Shown here in pieces: positions 5,796 to 13,148 of a stretch of 13,202 bases of DNA. The notes beneath the pieces are model-generated. The model made no database searches and was not told the origin of the DNA. It saw only the letters and a program-made list of their open reading frames with translations. A program made the translations under genes and the position numbers. This stretch comes from an uncultured Ruminococcus sp. GTDB lineage: Bacteria > Bacillota > Clostridia > Oscillospirales > Ruminococcaceae. Within the stretch, counting starts at the first letter, position 1; every line of letters starts with the position of its first letter. The stretch covers positions 1 to 13,202 of the forward strand of contig CAJKFZ010000058.1 of assembly GCA_905199285.1 (NCBI GenBank), given 5' to 3'.

Positions 5796-7466
5796 ATGAA
5801 AACAGTAATTATCGGCGGTGTCGCCGGAGGTGCGTCTGCGGCAGCGAGACTACGCAGACTGGATGAATCGGCAGAGATCATTGTATTAGAGCGAGGAGGA
5901 TATGTCTCCTTTGCCAACTGTGGACTGCCGTATTATATCGGTAATGTCATCACTAATAAAAATAATCTGACGCTGCAAACACCTGAAAGTTTTCGGGCAA
6001 GATTCAATATTGATGTTCGTGTGAACAGCGAAGCGTTGAAAATTGATCCTGATACAAAAACCGTTTTGATCAAGAATTTGCAATCAGGCAGCAGCTATAC
6101 AGAAAGTTATGATGATTTGATTCTTTCGCCCGGCGCTGAGCCTATCAGACCGAATATTGACGGAATCGACAGCAATTTCGTGTTCACACTTCGTAATATT
6201 CCCGACACTTTAAAAATCAAGGAATATATAGAAAGGGCAATGCCAAAATCAGTAGTTGTGATGGGCGGCGGCTATATCGGCGTTGAAATGGCAGAAAATC
6301 TGAAAGAGACAGGACTTGATGTATCTATTGTGGAGCTTGCCGATCATCTCATCGCTCCTCTTGATTTTGATATGGCAGCGGATGTGCATCGTTACATCAA
6401 ATCAAATGGAATCAATCTGTATCTGAATAACGGTGTGAAAGCAATTGACGGTCACAAGGTGATTTTACAAAACGGAGAAATTCACGCCGAAATGGTAATT
6501 CTGTCGGTTGGCGTTCATCCCGAAACAGAATTAGCAAAAGAATGCGGCATTCAGACCAACCAACGAGGAAGCATCATCGTTGACCGAAACATGAAAACCA
6601 ATCTTCCTCATATCTATGCAGTTGGTGACGCAGTGGAGGTGGAAGACTTTGTTACAAAATCCCCTGCATTTATCCCGCTTGCAGGACCAGCTAACAAACA
6701 AGGACGTATTGCAGCAGATAATATTGCAGGTTTATTCTCAGAATATAAAGGTACGCAAGGCTCGGCAGTGCTAAAGCTTTTTGATATGACTGTTGCCACG
6801 ACAGGCATCAATGAAAAAATTGCACAAGCAGCAGGAATGGATTATGACAAAACCTATATTTACTCCGGTTCGCACGCTTCCTATTATCCCGGAGCAAACA
6901 ATATGTCGATAAAAGCGCTCTGGGACAAAAAGACACTGAAAATACTCGGCGCACAGATCGTCGGATTTGACGGAGTGGACAAGCGTATGGATGTGTTGGC
7001 AACGGCAATCCGTTTCGGTGCAAAAATCACTGATCTTACAGAACTTGAGCTTTGCTATGCACCGCCTTTTGGCAGCGCCAAAGATCCAGTCAATATGCTC
7101 GGATTTGTTGCTGAAAATGTCGTTACCGGAAAGATAAAGCAGTTTTTCTGGGATGACGTTGAAAAACTGCCACATGACGGCAGTGTGACGCTCCTTGATG
7201 TAAGGACTTTCACAGAAGTGCGGCGAGGTAAAATAGATGGATTTACCAACATTCCTCTGGATTCATTAAGAGAACGCATTTCAGAAATTCCAAAGGACAA
7301 GCCTGTTTATGTTCATTGCCACAGTGGTTTACGCAGCTATATTGCCTGCCGCATCTTAATGGGAAACGGTTATGATTGCTTTAATCTTGCAGGCGGTTGG
7401 CGGATTTACGAGTCTGTTATCCATGAAAAAAATGTTCCTGAATACATCTGCACGGAATGCAAATAG
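5796..7466 (+). CDS. CoA-disulfide/persulfide reductase with C-terminal rhodanese domain (CoADR-Rhd)
   Basis: 556 residues, the length of the fused CoADR-rhodanese class. The FAD-binding start is VIIGGVAGGASAAARLRR (4-21). The single active-site cysteine is C42 in SFANCGLPYY. The NAD(P)H-binding motif is VVVMGGGYIGVEMAENL (153-169), the second FAD motif is YAVGDA (274-279), and the dimer-interface segment YAPPFGSAKDP lies near 420-435. The rhodanese domain (about 470-550) has its sulfur-carrying C508 in VHCHSGLRS. Known members reduce CoA disulfide, CoA persulfide or polysulfide with NAD(P)H, and the rhodanese cysteine shuttles sulfane sulfur. AGAGGT precedes the ATG. The promoter must lie within the 5' end of the divergent Crp/Fnr gene, and no TGTGAC palindrome was found there. 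A strong terminator lies 88 bp after the stop. Confidence 0.95.
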   Translation: MKTVIIGGVAGGASAAARLRRLDESAEIIVLERGGYVSFANCGLPYYIGNVITNKNNLTLQTPESFRARFNIDVRVNSEALKIDPDTKTVLIKNLQSGSSYTESYDDLILSPGAEPIRPNIDGIDSNFVFTLRNIPDTLKIKEYIERAMPKSVVVMGGGYIGVEMAENLKETGLDVSIVELADHLIAPLDFDMAADVHRYIKSNGINLYLNNGVKAIDGHKVILQNGEIHAEMVILSVGVHPETELAKECGIQTNQRGSIIVDRNMKTNLPHIYAVGDAVEVEDFVTKSPAFIPLAGPANKQGRIAADNIAGLFSEYKGTQGSAVLKLFDMTVATTGINEKIAQAAGMDYDKTYIYSGSHASYYPGANNMSIKALWDKKTLKILGAQIVGFDGVDKRMDVLATAIRFGAKITDLTELELCYAPPFGSAKDPVNMLGFVAENVVTGKIKQFFWDDVEKLPHDGSVTLLDVRTFTEVRRGKIDGFTNIPLDSLRERISEIPKDKPVYVHCHSGLRSYIACRILMGNGYDCFNLAGGWRIYESVIHEKNVPEYICTECK

Positions 7467-7554
7467 TATTCAGATCCTCTATGATATAATCATACACCAT
7501 TTTATGCAAATTTGCAATACTTTTTACCATTGAGAGTACAAAGGAGTATACACA

Positions 7555-7597
7555 ACAGCCATAGTGATTTCTTCTCACTGTGGCTGTTTTTGTTATT
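7555..7597 (+). terminator. Rho-independent terminator after the CoADR-rhodanese gene
   Basis: A 13-bp stem (7555-7567 with 7575-7587, one G-U pair) with a 7-nt loop is followed by TTTTGTTATT. It starts 88 bp after the reductase stop and is on the correct strand. Confidence 0.88.
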
Positions 7598-7792
7598 CGG
7601 AATACGCTCAATTGTCGCATTCAATATTTCAAAAAGAATTGGTCGTTTCTTCTACATAATTCTTAAAATGGCAGATTTCTCCATTGTGATTTTACAAACG
7701 ATGCTGTTTTCCGACTTAATTGATATCACTTAGCTGCACTTTACCATAGAACGCCTACTTTGTGAAAATTTGCCGAGAAACGAAAAATTATA
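7598..7792. other. Spacer before the truncated antiporter, no gene supported
   Basis: AT-rich sequence lacking a ribosome-binding site, a recognisable coding frame or a convincing promoter. All three plus-strand frames contain stops. It may hold eroded sequence where the 5' part of the antiporter gene once stood, but no remnant of that part could be read in any plus-strand frame. Confidence 0.4.
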
Positions 7793-8893
7793 TTGACCAT
7801 ATCTCAGGAAGTTCTGGATGCGTCGTGGTATAAAGTAATTATTATGTGGATGCAATGTGCATTCGGATTAATGCTTGGAACGGAACTTATATGGAAAAAA
7901 CTGAAAAATTACGGTAAGGGACTTATTGTCACTACATTAACGCAATCGTTGGGAACTTTCTTCCTTGTAACGCTTATTTTCGGAATAGTGTTTGGATGGA
8001 CCGGCGTTCGGATATATCTCGCTTTCGTCTTTGGAAGTATCGCATTGGCTACCGCTCCGGCTCCGGCACTGTCTATCGTTAACAAATTTCATGCAAGCGA
8101 TCCCGTGACCGATACGCTGCTTCCAATGGCAGTACTGGACGATGTAGTGGCGATCGTGGTTTTCTTCATGATGAATTCTGTTGTGTCGGGATTTGCCTCG
8201 GGCGGTTCGCTGCCATTATATATGATACCGCTGATGATATTTCTGCCGGTAATGATTGGCATCGTTTTGGGACTTCCCGCAGGTTTGCTCCTGAAAAAAA
8301 CAAAAGGAAGACTACAAACCCTGGCGGTTCTGATTGCTGGTATCACGCTGACTATCGGTATCGGCTGGTTTGTCAATACGAAATTATCCGGAATCACATT
8401 GAACTATATGCTGATGGGCGTTTCATTTTCCGCCGCATTTACCAATATGGTAGGCGAGGAACGTTTAAAAGAAATAACGGAGCAATTTCATCCGATCTTA
8501 GCCGTCAGTCTGCTTGCAGCCATTGTTGATCTCGGCGCTCCGTTGAATTACCATCTGATCTTAGGTGCAGGACTGTACACTTTCTTATTTATTATTGCGA
8601 GAGGCATGGAAAAATATTTCGGAGCGAGACTTGGTGCAAAATCTATGAAAATGCCTGATACCGTGCAAAAATATCTCGGTCTTACATTGCTGCCTCATTC
8701 GGGAGTTTCGCTTATCTTTACCGGAATAGCCTGCTCCACTCTTGCTGCACAAATAGAACTTGCAAGTATTGTACAGGGAACGATCGCAGCGGCTGCTGTT
8801 ATCAATGAGATCATCGCCGTTATCGCTGCTAAGAAAGGATTTGAATTGTCGGGCGAGGTCAAAACGGTACGAGGTCAAAACGGTATAAGTTAA
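7793..8893 (+). pseudogene. Cation:proton antiporter (CPA family), 5'-truncated
   Basis: The open frame codes for about 366 residues of a monovalent cation:proton antiporter. Seen are many hydrophobic helices, TAPAPALSIV (a TM4-like unwound segment) and the ion-binding pair D116-D117 in AVLDDVVAIVV. The first residues (ISQEVLDASW then FGLMLGTELIWKKLKNYGK) correspond to about residue 50 onward in full-length relatives. The first membrane helix and part of the second are therefore missing. The only start is a TTG at 7793 with no ribosome-binding site, and a stop lies in frame at 7763. The 3' end carries a 16-bp tandem duplication that moves the stop and adds six residues. I infer a non-functional remnant; expression from an unrecognised start cannot be excluded. 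Confidence 0.75.
8854..8885 (+). repeat. Tandem 16-bp duplication at the antiporter 3' end
   Basis: CGAGGTCAAAACGGTA occurs twice without a gap (8854-8869 and 8870-8885). With one copy the frame would end directly at the following TAA, giving a C-terminus of GEVKTV. The extra copy shifts the frame and adds RGQNGIS. Confidence 0.9.
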
Positions 8894-9205
8894 AGAAATA
8901 GACTGGAGATTCGGATTGATTTTTTCCCAATAATTCTGGGATTTGCGTTGGTGTTTAAAACGGCATATGATGTGTGGTATTCCGATAGTCAAAACATCTG
9001 GACAGACAGTGCATTTATAAGCATACCATAAACAACATAACAACCATGCCAAACGGATCTGAGATAGCTCCTGCTATATTCGAAATCCGATATGCAATGT
9101 AGATTTCCATTTCTTCACTGCTGTCATTGACAATATGTCGTATTTTCTCTATGCCAATTTTTCCGACAAAATTTAATCTGTCGGATAGAAATCATCACTT
9201 TATCA
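8894..9205. other. Intergenic stretch between decayed genes
   Basis: No gene is supported. The longest minus-strand frame here is mainly an antisense shadow of the antiporter. Short open stretches exist on both strands (for example plus-strand codons reading IIDFFPIILGF-like hydrophobic residues near 8920-9030), but none has a ribosome-binding site and start. A 7-bp inverted repeat at 9162-9168 and 9179-9185 lacks a T-run on either strand. It probably contains eroded remnants. Confidence 0.4.
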
Positions 9206-10250
9206 TTATTCCCTGTTTTTCAACACTTCCGCAGGAGTGATACGCTTGATTTTCCGCACCAGCAGACAATTCACAACAGCATACACCGTAAGAATCCCTG
9301 CAAAAGTTCCTGCATACAGATACCACGGAAAATCCAGATCCATATCGCACGCCGTATTGGCAATAAACCACGGATAAACAGTGTCCATAGCAGCTTTCGC
9401 AATTGGAATGCCAAGTATTGCACCTACTATCACGATCAGCAAATTGCCGTTTAGGTACAGCTTACGTATTTCTTTTGTGCGGAATCCGAATTTCAGCATA
9501 TACATATATCCGTAGCTTGCGTCCGCAATGTTTCCTATTTTTACGTTGTTACACATTACATAACAGTCCATGCCCAGCATAAAAATCAACAGTGAAATCA
9601 CCATGCCTATGATAACAGTAAAACCTGTACGCATTTCACGCATCATCTGGCGAATCTGAAAACGTCTGACAAACCTCATTTTTCCAAAGTCAAGTCCTTG
9701 ATGTTTTCCGGCTTTCTGCTCATTTCTGATAAGAGAAAGTGCAGTCTGCGAGAGTTTTTTATTAATGACCAGAACATTGACGATCAAAGAAATCACAGGC
9801 GGCATGACAATATGGTAGATCACCAGATACAGCGGATATATCGTGTCAAGTTTTGGGATTGAAAAATATCCTTGCGTATTCTCCATCTGCACATCAATTC
9901 CCAGACTGCTAAACCCGATCGCCGAACCGATCAATCCGCCCAAAAAAGAGATTATAACAGGCATGGTAACATAATGCAGGATCAGATTCCTTTTCTTAGC
10001 TCCCAATGCATACAATGTACCGATCACGCTGAATCTGGTGCATGACAAACACAGAGATCACATAGGTAAACAATATCATTACAATGACTCCGGCAGCAAG
10101 ACCTGCTTGTTTATCCATGATCGTTTCTGCCGAACCTACCATTGAAACTACAATATACATTCCCATAACGATCAGCAGTATCAACGCCAAATAACGCATG
10201 AAATTACTTTTCACATCACGCAATATACGCTTTCGAAGCACTCTGTTCAT
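9206..10250 (-). pseudogene. FtsX/MacB-type ABC transporter permease, frameshifted and missing two large domains
   Basis: Start ATG at 10250 with GGAGG upstream, overlapping the ATPase stop as TAATG. The N-terminus (MNRVLRKRILRDVKSNFMRY) and the C-terminus (KKISPAEVLKNRE-like, here RITPAEVLKNRE) are those of large FtsX-domain permeases found in clostridial drug/peptide ABC exporters. About 364 codons remain, whereas I recall roughly 700-800 in the family. The first loop seems to be lost near 10115 (AETIM joined to DKQAGLAAGVI). A second domain is lost near 9490 (YMYMLK joined to FGFRTKEIRKL). Near 10030 the frame shifts between HQIQR and SVIGTLYALGA, consistent with a small deletion. Membrane helices are otherwise well kept. 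Inactivation of the complete product is likely. Confidence 0.85.
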
Positions 10251-10780
10251 TACACATCCTCCAGTTCTGCCGCAGGTATACGAATTTCATTGAGATAGTC
10301 CTTCTTGATCAGCCCGTCTTTCACGATAAGCACCTGATGCACCATATTTTTAATGAATTTGTTATGCGTCACAATGAGCATTGTTGTACCATATTTTGCG
10401 TTGATCTGTTCTAACAGAATGAGAATATCCCTTGATGTTTTTGAGGACAGAGCGCCTGTCGGTTCATCGCAGAAAAGCAGTTTGGGATTTTTAATCAAAG
10501 CTCTTGCAATGGCACACCTCTGCTGCTGACCTCCCGAAAGCTGAGACGGGAATTTGTTCTGATGCTCTGTCAGTCCAAGCGTTTCTAAAAGATCATCCAT
10601 ATCAAGAGGATTCTCCGAAAGATACTCACAGACCTAAATATTTTCCTTTACCGTCAGATTCAGAACAAAATTGTAAAACTGAAAAATAAATCTCAAATTG
10701 TCACGGCGATAATCTGCAAGAGCGTCAGGTTTCAGACCGAAAATCTCCTGCCCGTCCACTTTGACAGAATCCGAATCCAT
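10250..10780 (-). pseudogene. ABC transporter ATPase, truncated and with an in-frame stop
   Basis: The downstream part is well preserved: Q-loop FQFYNFVLNLTVKENI, signature LSGGQQQR, Walker B LLFCDEPTGAL and H-loop VTHNK. An in-frame TAG at 10636-10634 interrupts it between KENI and VCEYLSENP, where relatives have an acidic residue; GAG or GAA to TAG would explain this. The N-terminal third with the Walker A P-loop is gone: recognisable ATPase sequence starts only at about 10780 (MDSDSVKVDGQEIFG) and runs straight into the TetR remnant. Family: LolD/MacB-type ATPase partnered with the FtsX-like permease that follows. It cannot bind ATP normally in this form. Confidence 0.9.
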
Positions 10781-10802
10781 GCATATGGCTAAGTGTCTTT
10801 TG

Positions 10803-11339
10803 CTAATCAAGTTCATGGGTCAACAAATGAATGAATGCATCAATGTTCATATGAGTCATCCAGTGCAGCATATAGAAATTCACCTGAATTCCGGGCGTTT
10901 TTTCTGCCATACGCCCCGCCATAACTTGGTAGCCCTTTTCAATCTTCTCTACTACTTCGTCTATACAGTTTTCAAATGCCGTTCCCTGCGACCTTTTCAG
11001 GAGAAGCAAAAATGCTTCACGGTTTGCGTATAAATGGCGTATCAGAAGCTGCACCAATTCTTCATGGTCTCATGAATAGGTATAGCCGTTCGATTCAGAC
11101 AAAATCTGCGCATCCTCTGCAAAATATGTGCCCACCATTTCCAGTAAATCACGAAGAGGCTTCTCCACAATCGAGCAGAACAGATCCTCCTTATCTTTGA
11201 AAAAGAAATACAAAGCGCCAGTTGTTACTTCAGCTTGGGCACAGATTTTCCGTAATGAAGCTTTCATATATCCCTTTTCCAGAAACTCTGATTTTGCACT
11301 TGCCAGAAGCTTTTCTTTCGTTTCTCTGTCAGCTCTCAC
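10803..11339 (-). pseudogene. TetR/AcrR-family regulator with in-frame stop and lost C-terminus
   Basis: The start GTG at 11339 has GGAGG 7 nt upstream. The DNA-binding domain is intact (ASLRKICAQAEVTTGALYFFFKDKEDLF, about residues 26-53). A TGA at 11072-11070 interrupts the frame between GYTYS and DHEELVQLL. The same frame then continues for about 85 codons through a typical ligand-binding domain to a stop at 10803, close to the join with the ATPase remnant. The domain ends earlier than usual, so the C-terminus was probably removed together with the ATPase P-loop. The gene headed a TetR-ATPase-permease operon. A truncated 89-residue product carrying the DNA-binding domain could still be made, but would lack a dimerisation domain. 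Confidence 0.85.
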
Positions 11340-11354
11340 ATATACACCTCCATT

Positions 11355-11410
11355 AGAATAACATTGTTACATAACAGTGTTATTCTGACACATTTTTTTA
11401 GATTTGTCAA
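11355..11410 (-). promoter_or_regulatory. TetR promoter with 32-bp palindromic operator
   Basis: On the minus strand -35 TTGACA (11410-11405), 17 bp, and -10-like CAGAAT (11387-11382) precede the TetR start. A nearly perfect dyad spans 11355-11386: outer arms AGAATAACA and TGTTATTCT, inner arms TGTTA and TAACA, with one mismatched pair and a 2-nt centre. It covers the -10 and the expected start, typical for TetR autorepression. The operator seems intact although the regulator gene is broken. Confidence 0.8.
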
Positions 11411-11430
11411 GCAGCAGAATCAAAATCTTA

Positions 11431-12795
11431 TCAAAAAGCTTTTTTACACCGAATTCTTCTCATGAGTATGACTGATATCAGACAGCTGATTCCTTCTGCA
11501 ATGATGAATGTCGTCCAAACAAGCCATGTCATATTGAGATTGTTTCCGATTATGCAGGAAAATCCCCATGCAACTGGAATGACAAACAAGAACTGCCTGC
11601 ATACGGATACCAAAAGAGATTCCTTTCCGCTTTCCAGAGCTTGAAAAATTCCCTGATACGCAATATTGGCGCCTGCGAACACGAAGCTTATGGAAATCAC
11701 ACGCATCGCACTGACACAAATGGCTTTTGTTCCGCCTGACAATCCGAACAATTCTGACAACTGTCCTGCCAATAGTTCCATTAATGCTATTCCAATCAGC
11801 ATAATTACAACTGTATAGAATAATCCGTACTTGATTCCGTCCTGAATTCTTTGCTTATTCCTGCTGCCATAGCTGAATGAAACAATTGGCGTAATCGCAT
11901 CACGCAGACCAAATGCGGCGAACAAAATAAATTGCTGCACTTTATAGTAAATTCCGTAAGCCGTGACAACGGATTCATCAATTCTCACAAGAATCAAATT
12001 CAGACCATAAGTCATCACTGACATCAGAGCCTGTGCAATGATAGCAGGGATTCCGATTGCATAAATACGCTTGATGATATGCAGAGACGGACGCATATAG
12101 ACAAATCCATTCTGGATATCCTTGTTCTTTTTGAGATGAAAAATATATGCCAACACAAATGAAACGATTTGACCGATCACCGTTGCATAAGCTGCACCTT
12201 TCACACCAAAAGTAGGAACTCCCAGCCAGCCATATATGAAAATAGGGTCTAAAATCATATTAATGATCGCTCCGGCAACCTGTGCAATGGTGGAATAAAG
12301 AGAATTTCCTGTGGCTTGCAGAAGTTTCTCAAATATGGAAAAAAATACGATACCAAATGAAATGACACAGCAGATACGAAGATAACTGACCGCCATATCC
12401 ATTACAACCGAATTGGATGTCTGACTGCTGATATATGCCTTTACACCGACTATGCCAAACAAAAGAAATATTACATAAATAACGCAGGCAAGAAAAATTG
12501 CATTGCCGGCTGCCCGACTTGCTTCGTCCTTTTTCTTCTGACCAAGCTGCATGGAAACGACTGCCCCCATCCCCACTCCAGTTCCGATTGCAACCGCAAC
12601 CATAAGCATCTGAATCGGAAAAGCAAGCGTCAGGGCATTCAAAGCATCTTCGCCAACATCCTTAATCCTACCGACAAATGCACTGTCTACAATGTTATAG
12701 ACTGCTTGCAGCATCATGGATAAAATCATCGGGATTCCCATAGAAATCATCAGCTTACCTACCGGCATATCTGCCATTTTGTTGTTTTGTTTCAT
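11431..12795 (-). CDS. MATE-family multidrug/cation antiporter
   Basis: About 454 residues with twelve predicted helices in two related halves, normal length for the NorM/DinF-type MATE family. The N-terminus (MADMPVGKLMISMGIPMILSMMLQAVYNIVDSAFVGRI) is characteristic; the second half has YGLNLILVRIDESVVTAYGIYYKVQQF. It exports organic cations or antibiotics in exchange for Na+ or H+; the substrate is not deducible. I chose the ATG at 12795, 8 nt after AAAGAGAG. A GTG nine bases upstream overlaps that site and is less likely. A consensus promoter lies upstream, but a strong terminator-like hairpin separates it from the gene, suggesting attenuation. The decayed TetR-ABC operon follows in the same orientation, and the TetR promoter begins 21 bp after the MATE stop. 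No clear terminator is seen after MATE. Confidence 0.96.
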   Translation of the reverse strand: MKQNNKMADMPVGKLMISMGIPMILSMMLQAVYNIVDSAFVGRIKDVGEDALNALTLAFPIQMLMVAVAIGTGVGMGAVVSMQLGQKKKDEASRAAGNAIFLACVIYVIFLLFGIVGVKAYISSQTSNSVVMDMAVSYLRICCVISFGIVFFSIFEKLLQATGNSLYSTIAQVAGAIINMILDPIFIYGWLGVPTFGVKGAAYATVIGQIVSFVLAYIFHLKKNKDIQNGFVYMRPSLHIIKRIYAIGIPAIIAQALMSVMTYGLNLILVRIDESVVTAYGIYYKVQQFILFAAFGLRDAITPIVSFSYGSRNKQRIQDGIKYGLFYTVVIMLIGIALMELLAGQLSELFGLSGGTKAICVSAMRVISISFVFAGANIAYQGIFQALESGKESLLVSVCRQFLFVIPVAWGFSCIIGNNLNMTWLVWTTFIIAEGISCLISVILMRRIRCKKAF

Positions 12796-12819
12796 GAACT
12801 TCACTCTCTTTCTGTAACA

Positions 12820-12859
12820 TAAAAAATAAGCGTAAATCCATTATCTGGATTTACGCTTA
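12820..12859 (-). terminator. Terminator-like hairpin in the MATE leader (possible attenuator)
   Basis: A perfect 13-bp stem (12847-12859 with 12827-12839) and 7-nt loop is followed on the minus strand by TTTTTTATG. It lies about 11 nt after the predicted transcription start and 25 nt before the MATE start codon. It should end most transcripts from this promoter unless bypassed. It might instead be a protein operator, or the end of a roughly 50-nt RNA. Confidence 0.78.
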
Positions 12860-12877
12860 CCGCTACTCGACCTTTTT

Positions 12878-12906
12878 ATTTTATCACATATTATTCCAAT
12901 TGTCAA
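12878..12906 (-). promoter_or_regulatory. Near-consensus sigma-A promoter of the MATE gene
   Basis: On the minus strand, TTGACA (12906-12901), 17-bp spacer, TAAAAT (12883-12878). The expected start near 12871 gives a leader of about 75 nt to the MATE ATG, mostly occupied by the terminator-like hairpin. Confidence 0.85.
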
Positions 12907-12945
12907 GAGTAAAATTTGATCATAAAACGATTACTTGCTGCTATT

Positions 12946-12985
12946 TCACTGTGTAAAAATTCACAGTGATTTTCTGCTCACTGTG
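12946..12985. repeat. Three alternating inverted 8-bp repeats at 16-bp spacing
   Basis: TCACTGTG (12946-12953), CACAGTGA (12962-12969) and TCACTGTG (12978-12985) begin exactly 16 bp apart with 8-bp spacers. The middle copy can pair with either neighbour. The array lies 40 bp upstream of the MATE -35 and is not inside any gene. No transcript is evident, so a protein-binding array is as possible as RNA folding. Confidence 0.8.
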
Positions 12986-13019
12986 CATGCTATCATTTTA
13001 TGATAATGTTTCTCGGCTT

Positions 13020-13063
13020 TTTTATAATAAAAATACACCTAACGATGTATCATTCGTTAGGTG
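13020..13063 (-). terminator. Rho-independent terminator of the tRNA operon
   Basis: A perfect 10-bp stem (13054-13063 with 13036-13045) and 8-nt loop is followed on the minus strand by TATTTTTATTATAAAA. It begins 7 nt after the CCA end of tRNA-Cys. Confidence 0.92.
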
Positions 13064-13069
13064 CAATTA

Positions 13070-13143
13070 TGGAGGCGCCACCCAGATTTGAACTGGGGAT
13101 CAGGGTGTTGCAGACCCACGCCTTACCACTTGGCTATAGCGCC
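13070..13143 (-). tRNA. tRNA-Cys (GCA)
   Basis: 74 nt including an encoded CCA. The acceptor stem GGCGCTA pairs with TGGCGCC (one G-U), the anticodon loop is CTGCAAC with anticodon GCA, and the T arm is CCCAG-TTCAAAT-CTGGG. The D arm is GCC...GGC. The outermost anticodon-stem pair is a T-T mismatch, a small oddity. It is co-transcribed with the upstream tRNA-Gly, 5 nt away. Confidence 0.95.
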
Positions 13144-13148
13144 CTCCA

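Noticed and set aside
6771..7175. Minus-strand 134-codon frame and several shorter antisense frames
   Set aside because: Fully inside the well-supported CoADR-rhodanese gene and without start signals.
7512..7733. 73-codon plus-strand frame after the reductase
   Set aside because: It runs through the strong terminator hairpin and has no ribosome-binding site before its ATG.
8585..9052. Minus-strand 155-codon open frame
   Set aside because: It lies mostly antisense to the antiporter, has no ribosome-binding site and its Cys/Ser/Arg-rich translation resembles no protein; a shadow frame.
9162..9185. Inverted repeat TCCGACA/TGTCGGA as terminator of the permease
   Set aside because: On the minus strand it is followed by A residues and not a T-run, and the stem is only 7 bp with a 10-nt loop.
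10634..11072. Stop-codon recoding (TAG or TGA read as an amino acid)
   Set aside because: Several intact genes here end in TGA, and the affected genes carry independent deletions and a frameshift, so gene decay is simpler.
11431..11446. AAAAAGCTTTTT palindrome at the MATE stop as a terminator
   Set aside because: It has only two G-C pairs and no loop; too weak to call.
12820..12870. Known riboswitch in the MATE leader
   Set aside because: Only about 11 nt precede the terminator stem, too little for a recognised aptamer; no known riboswitch motif was seen.
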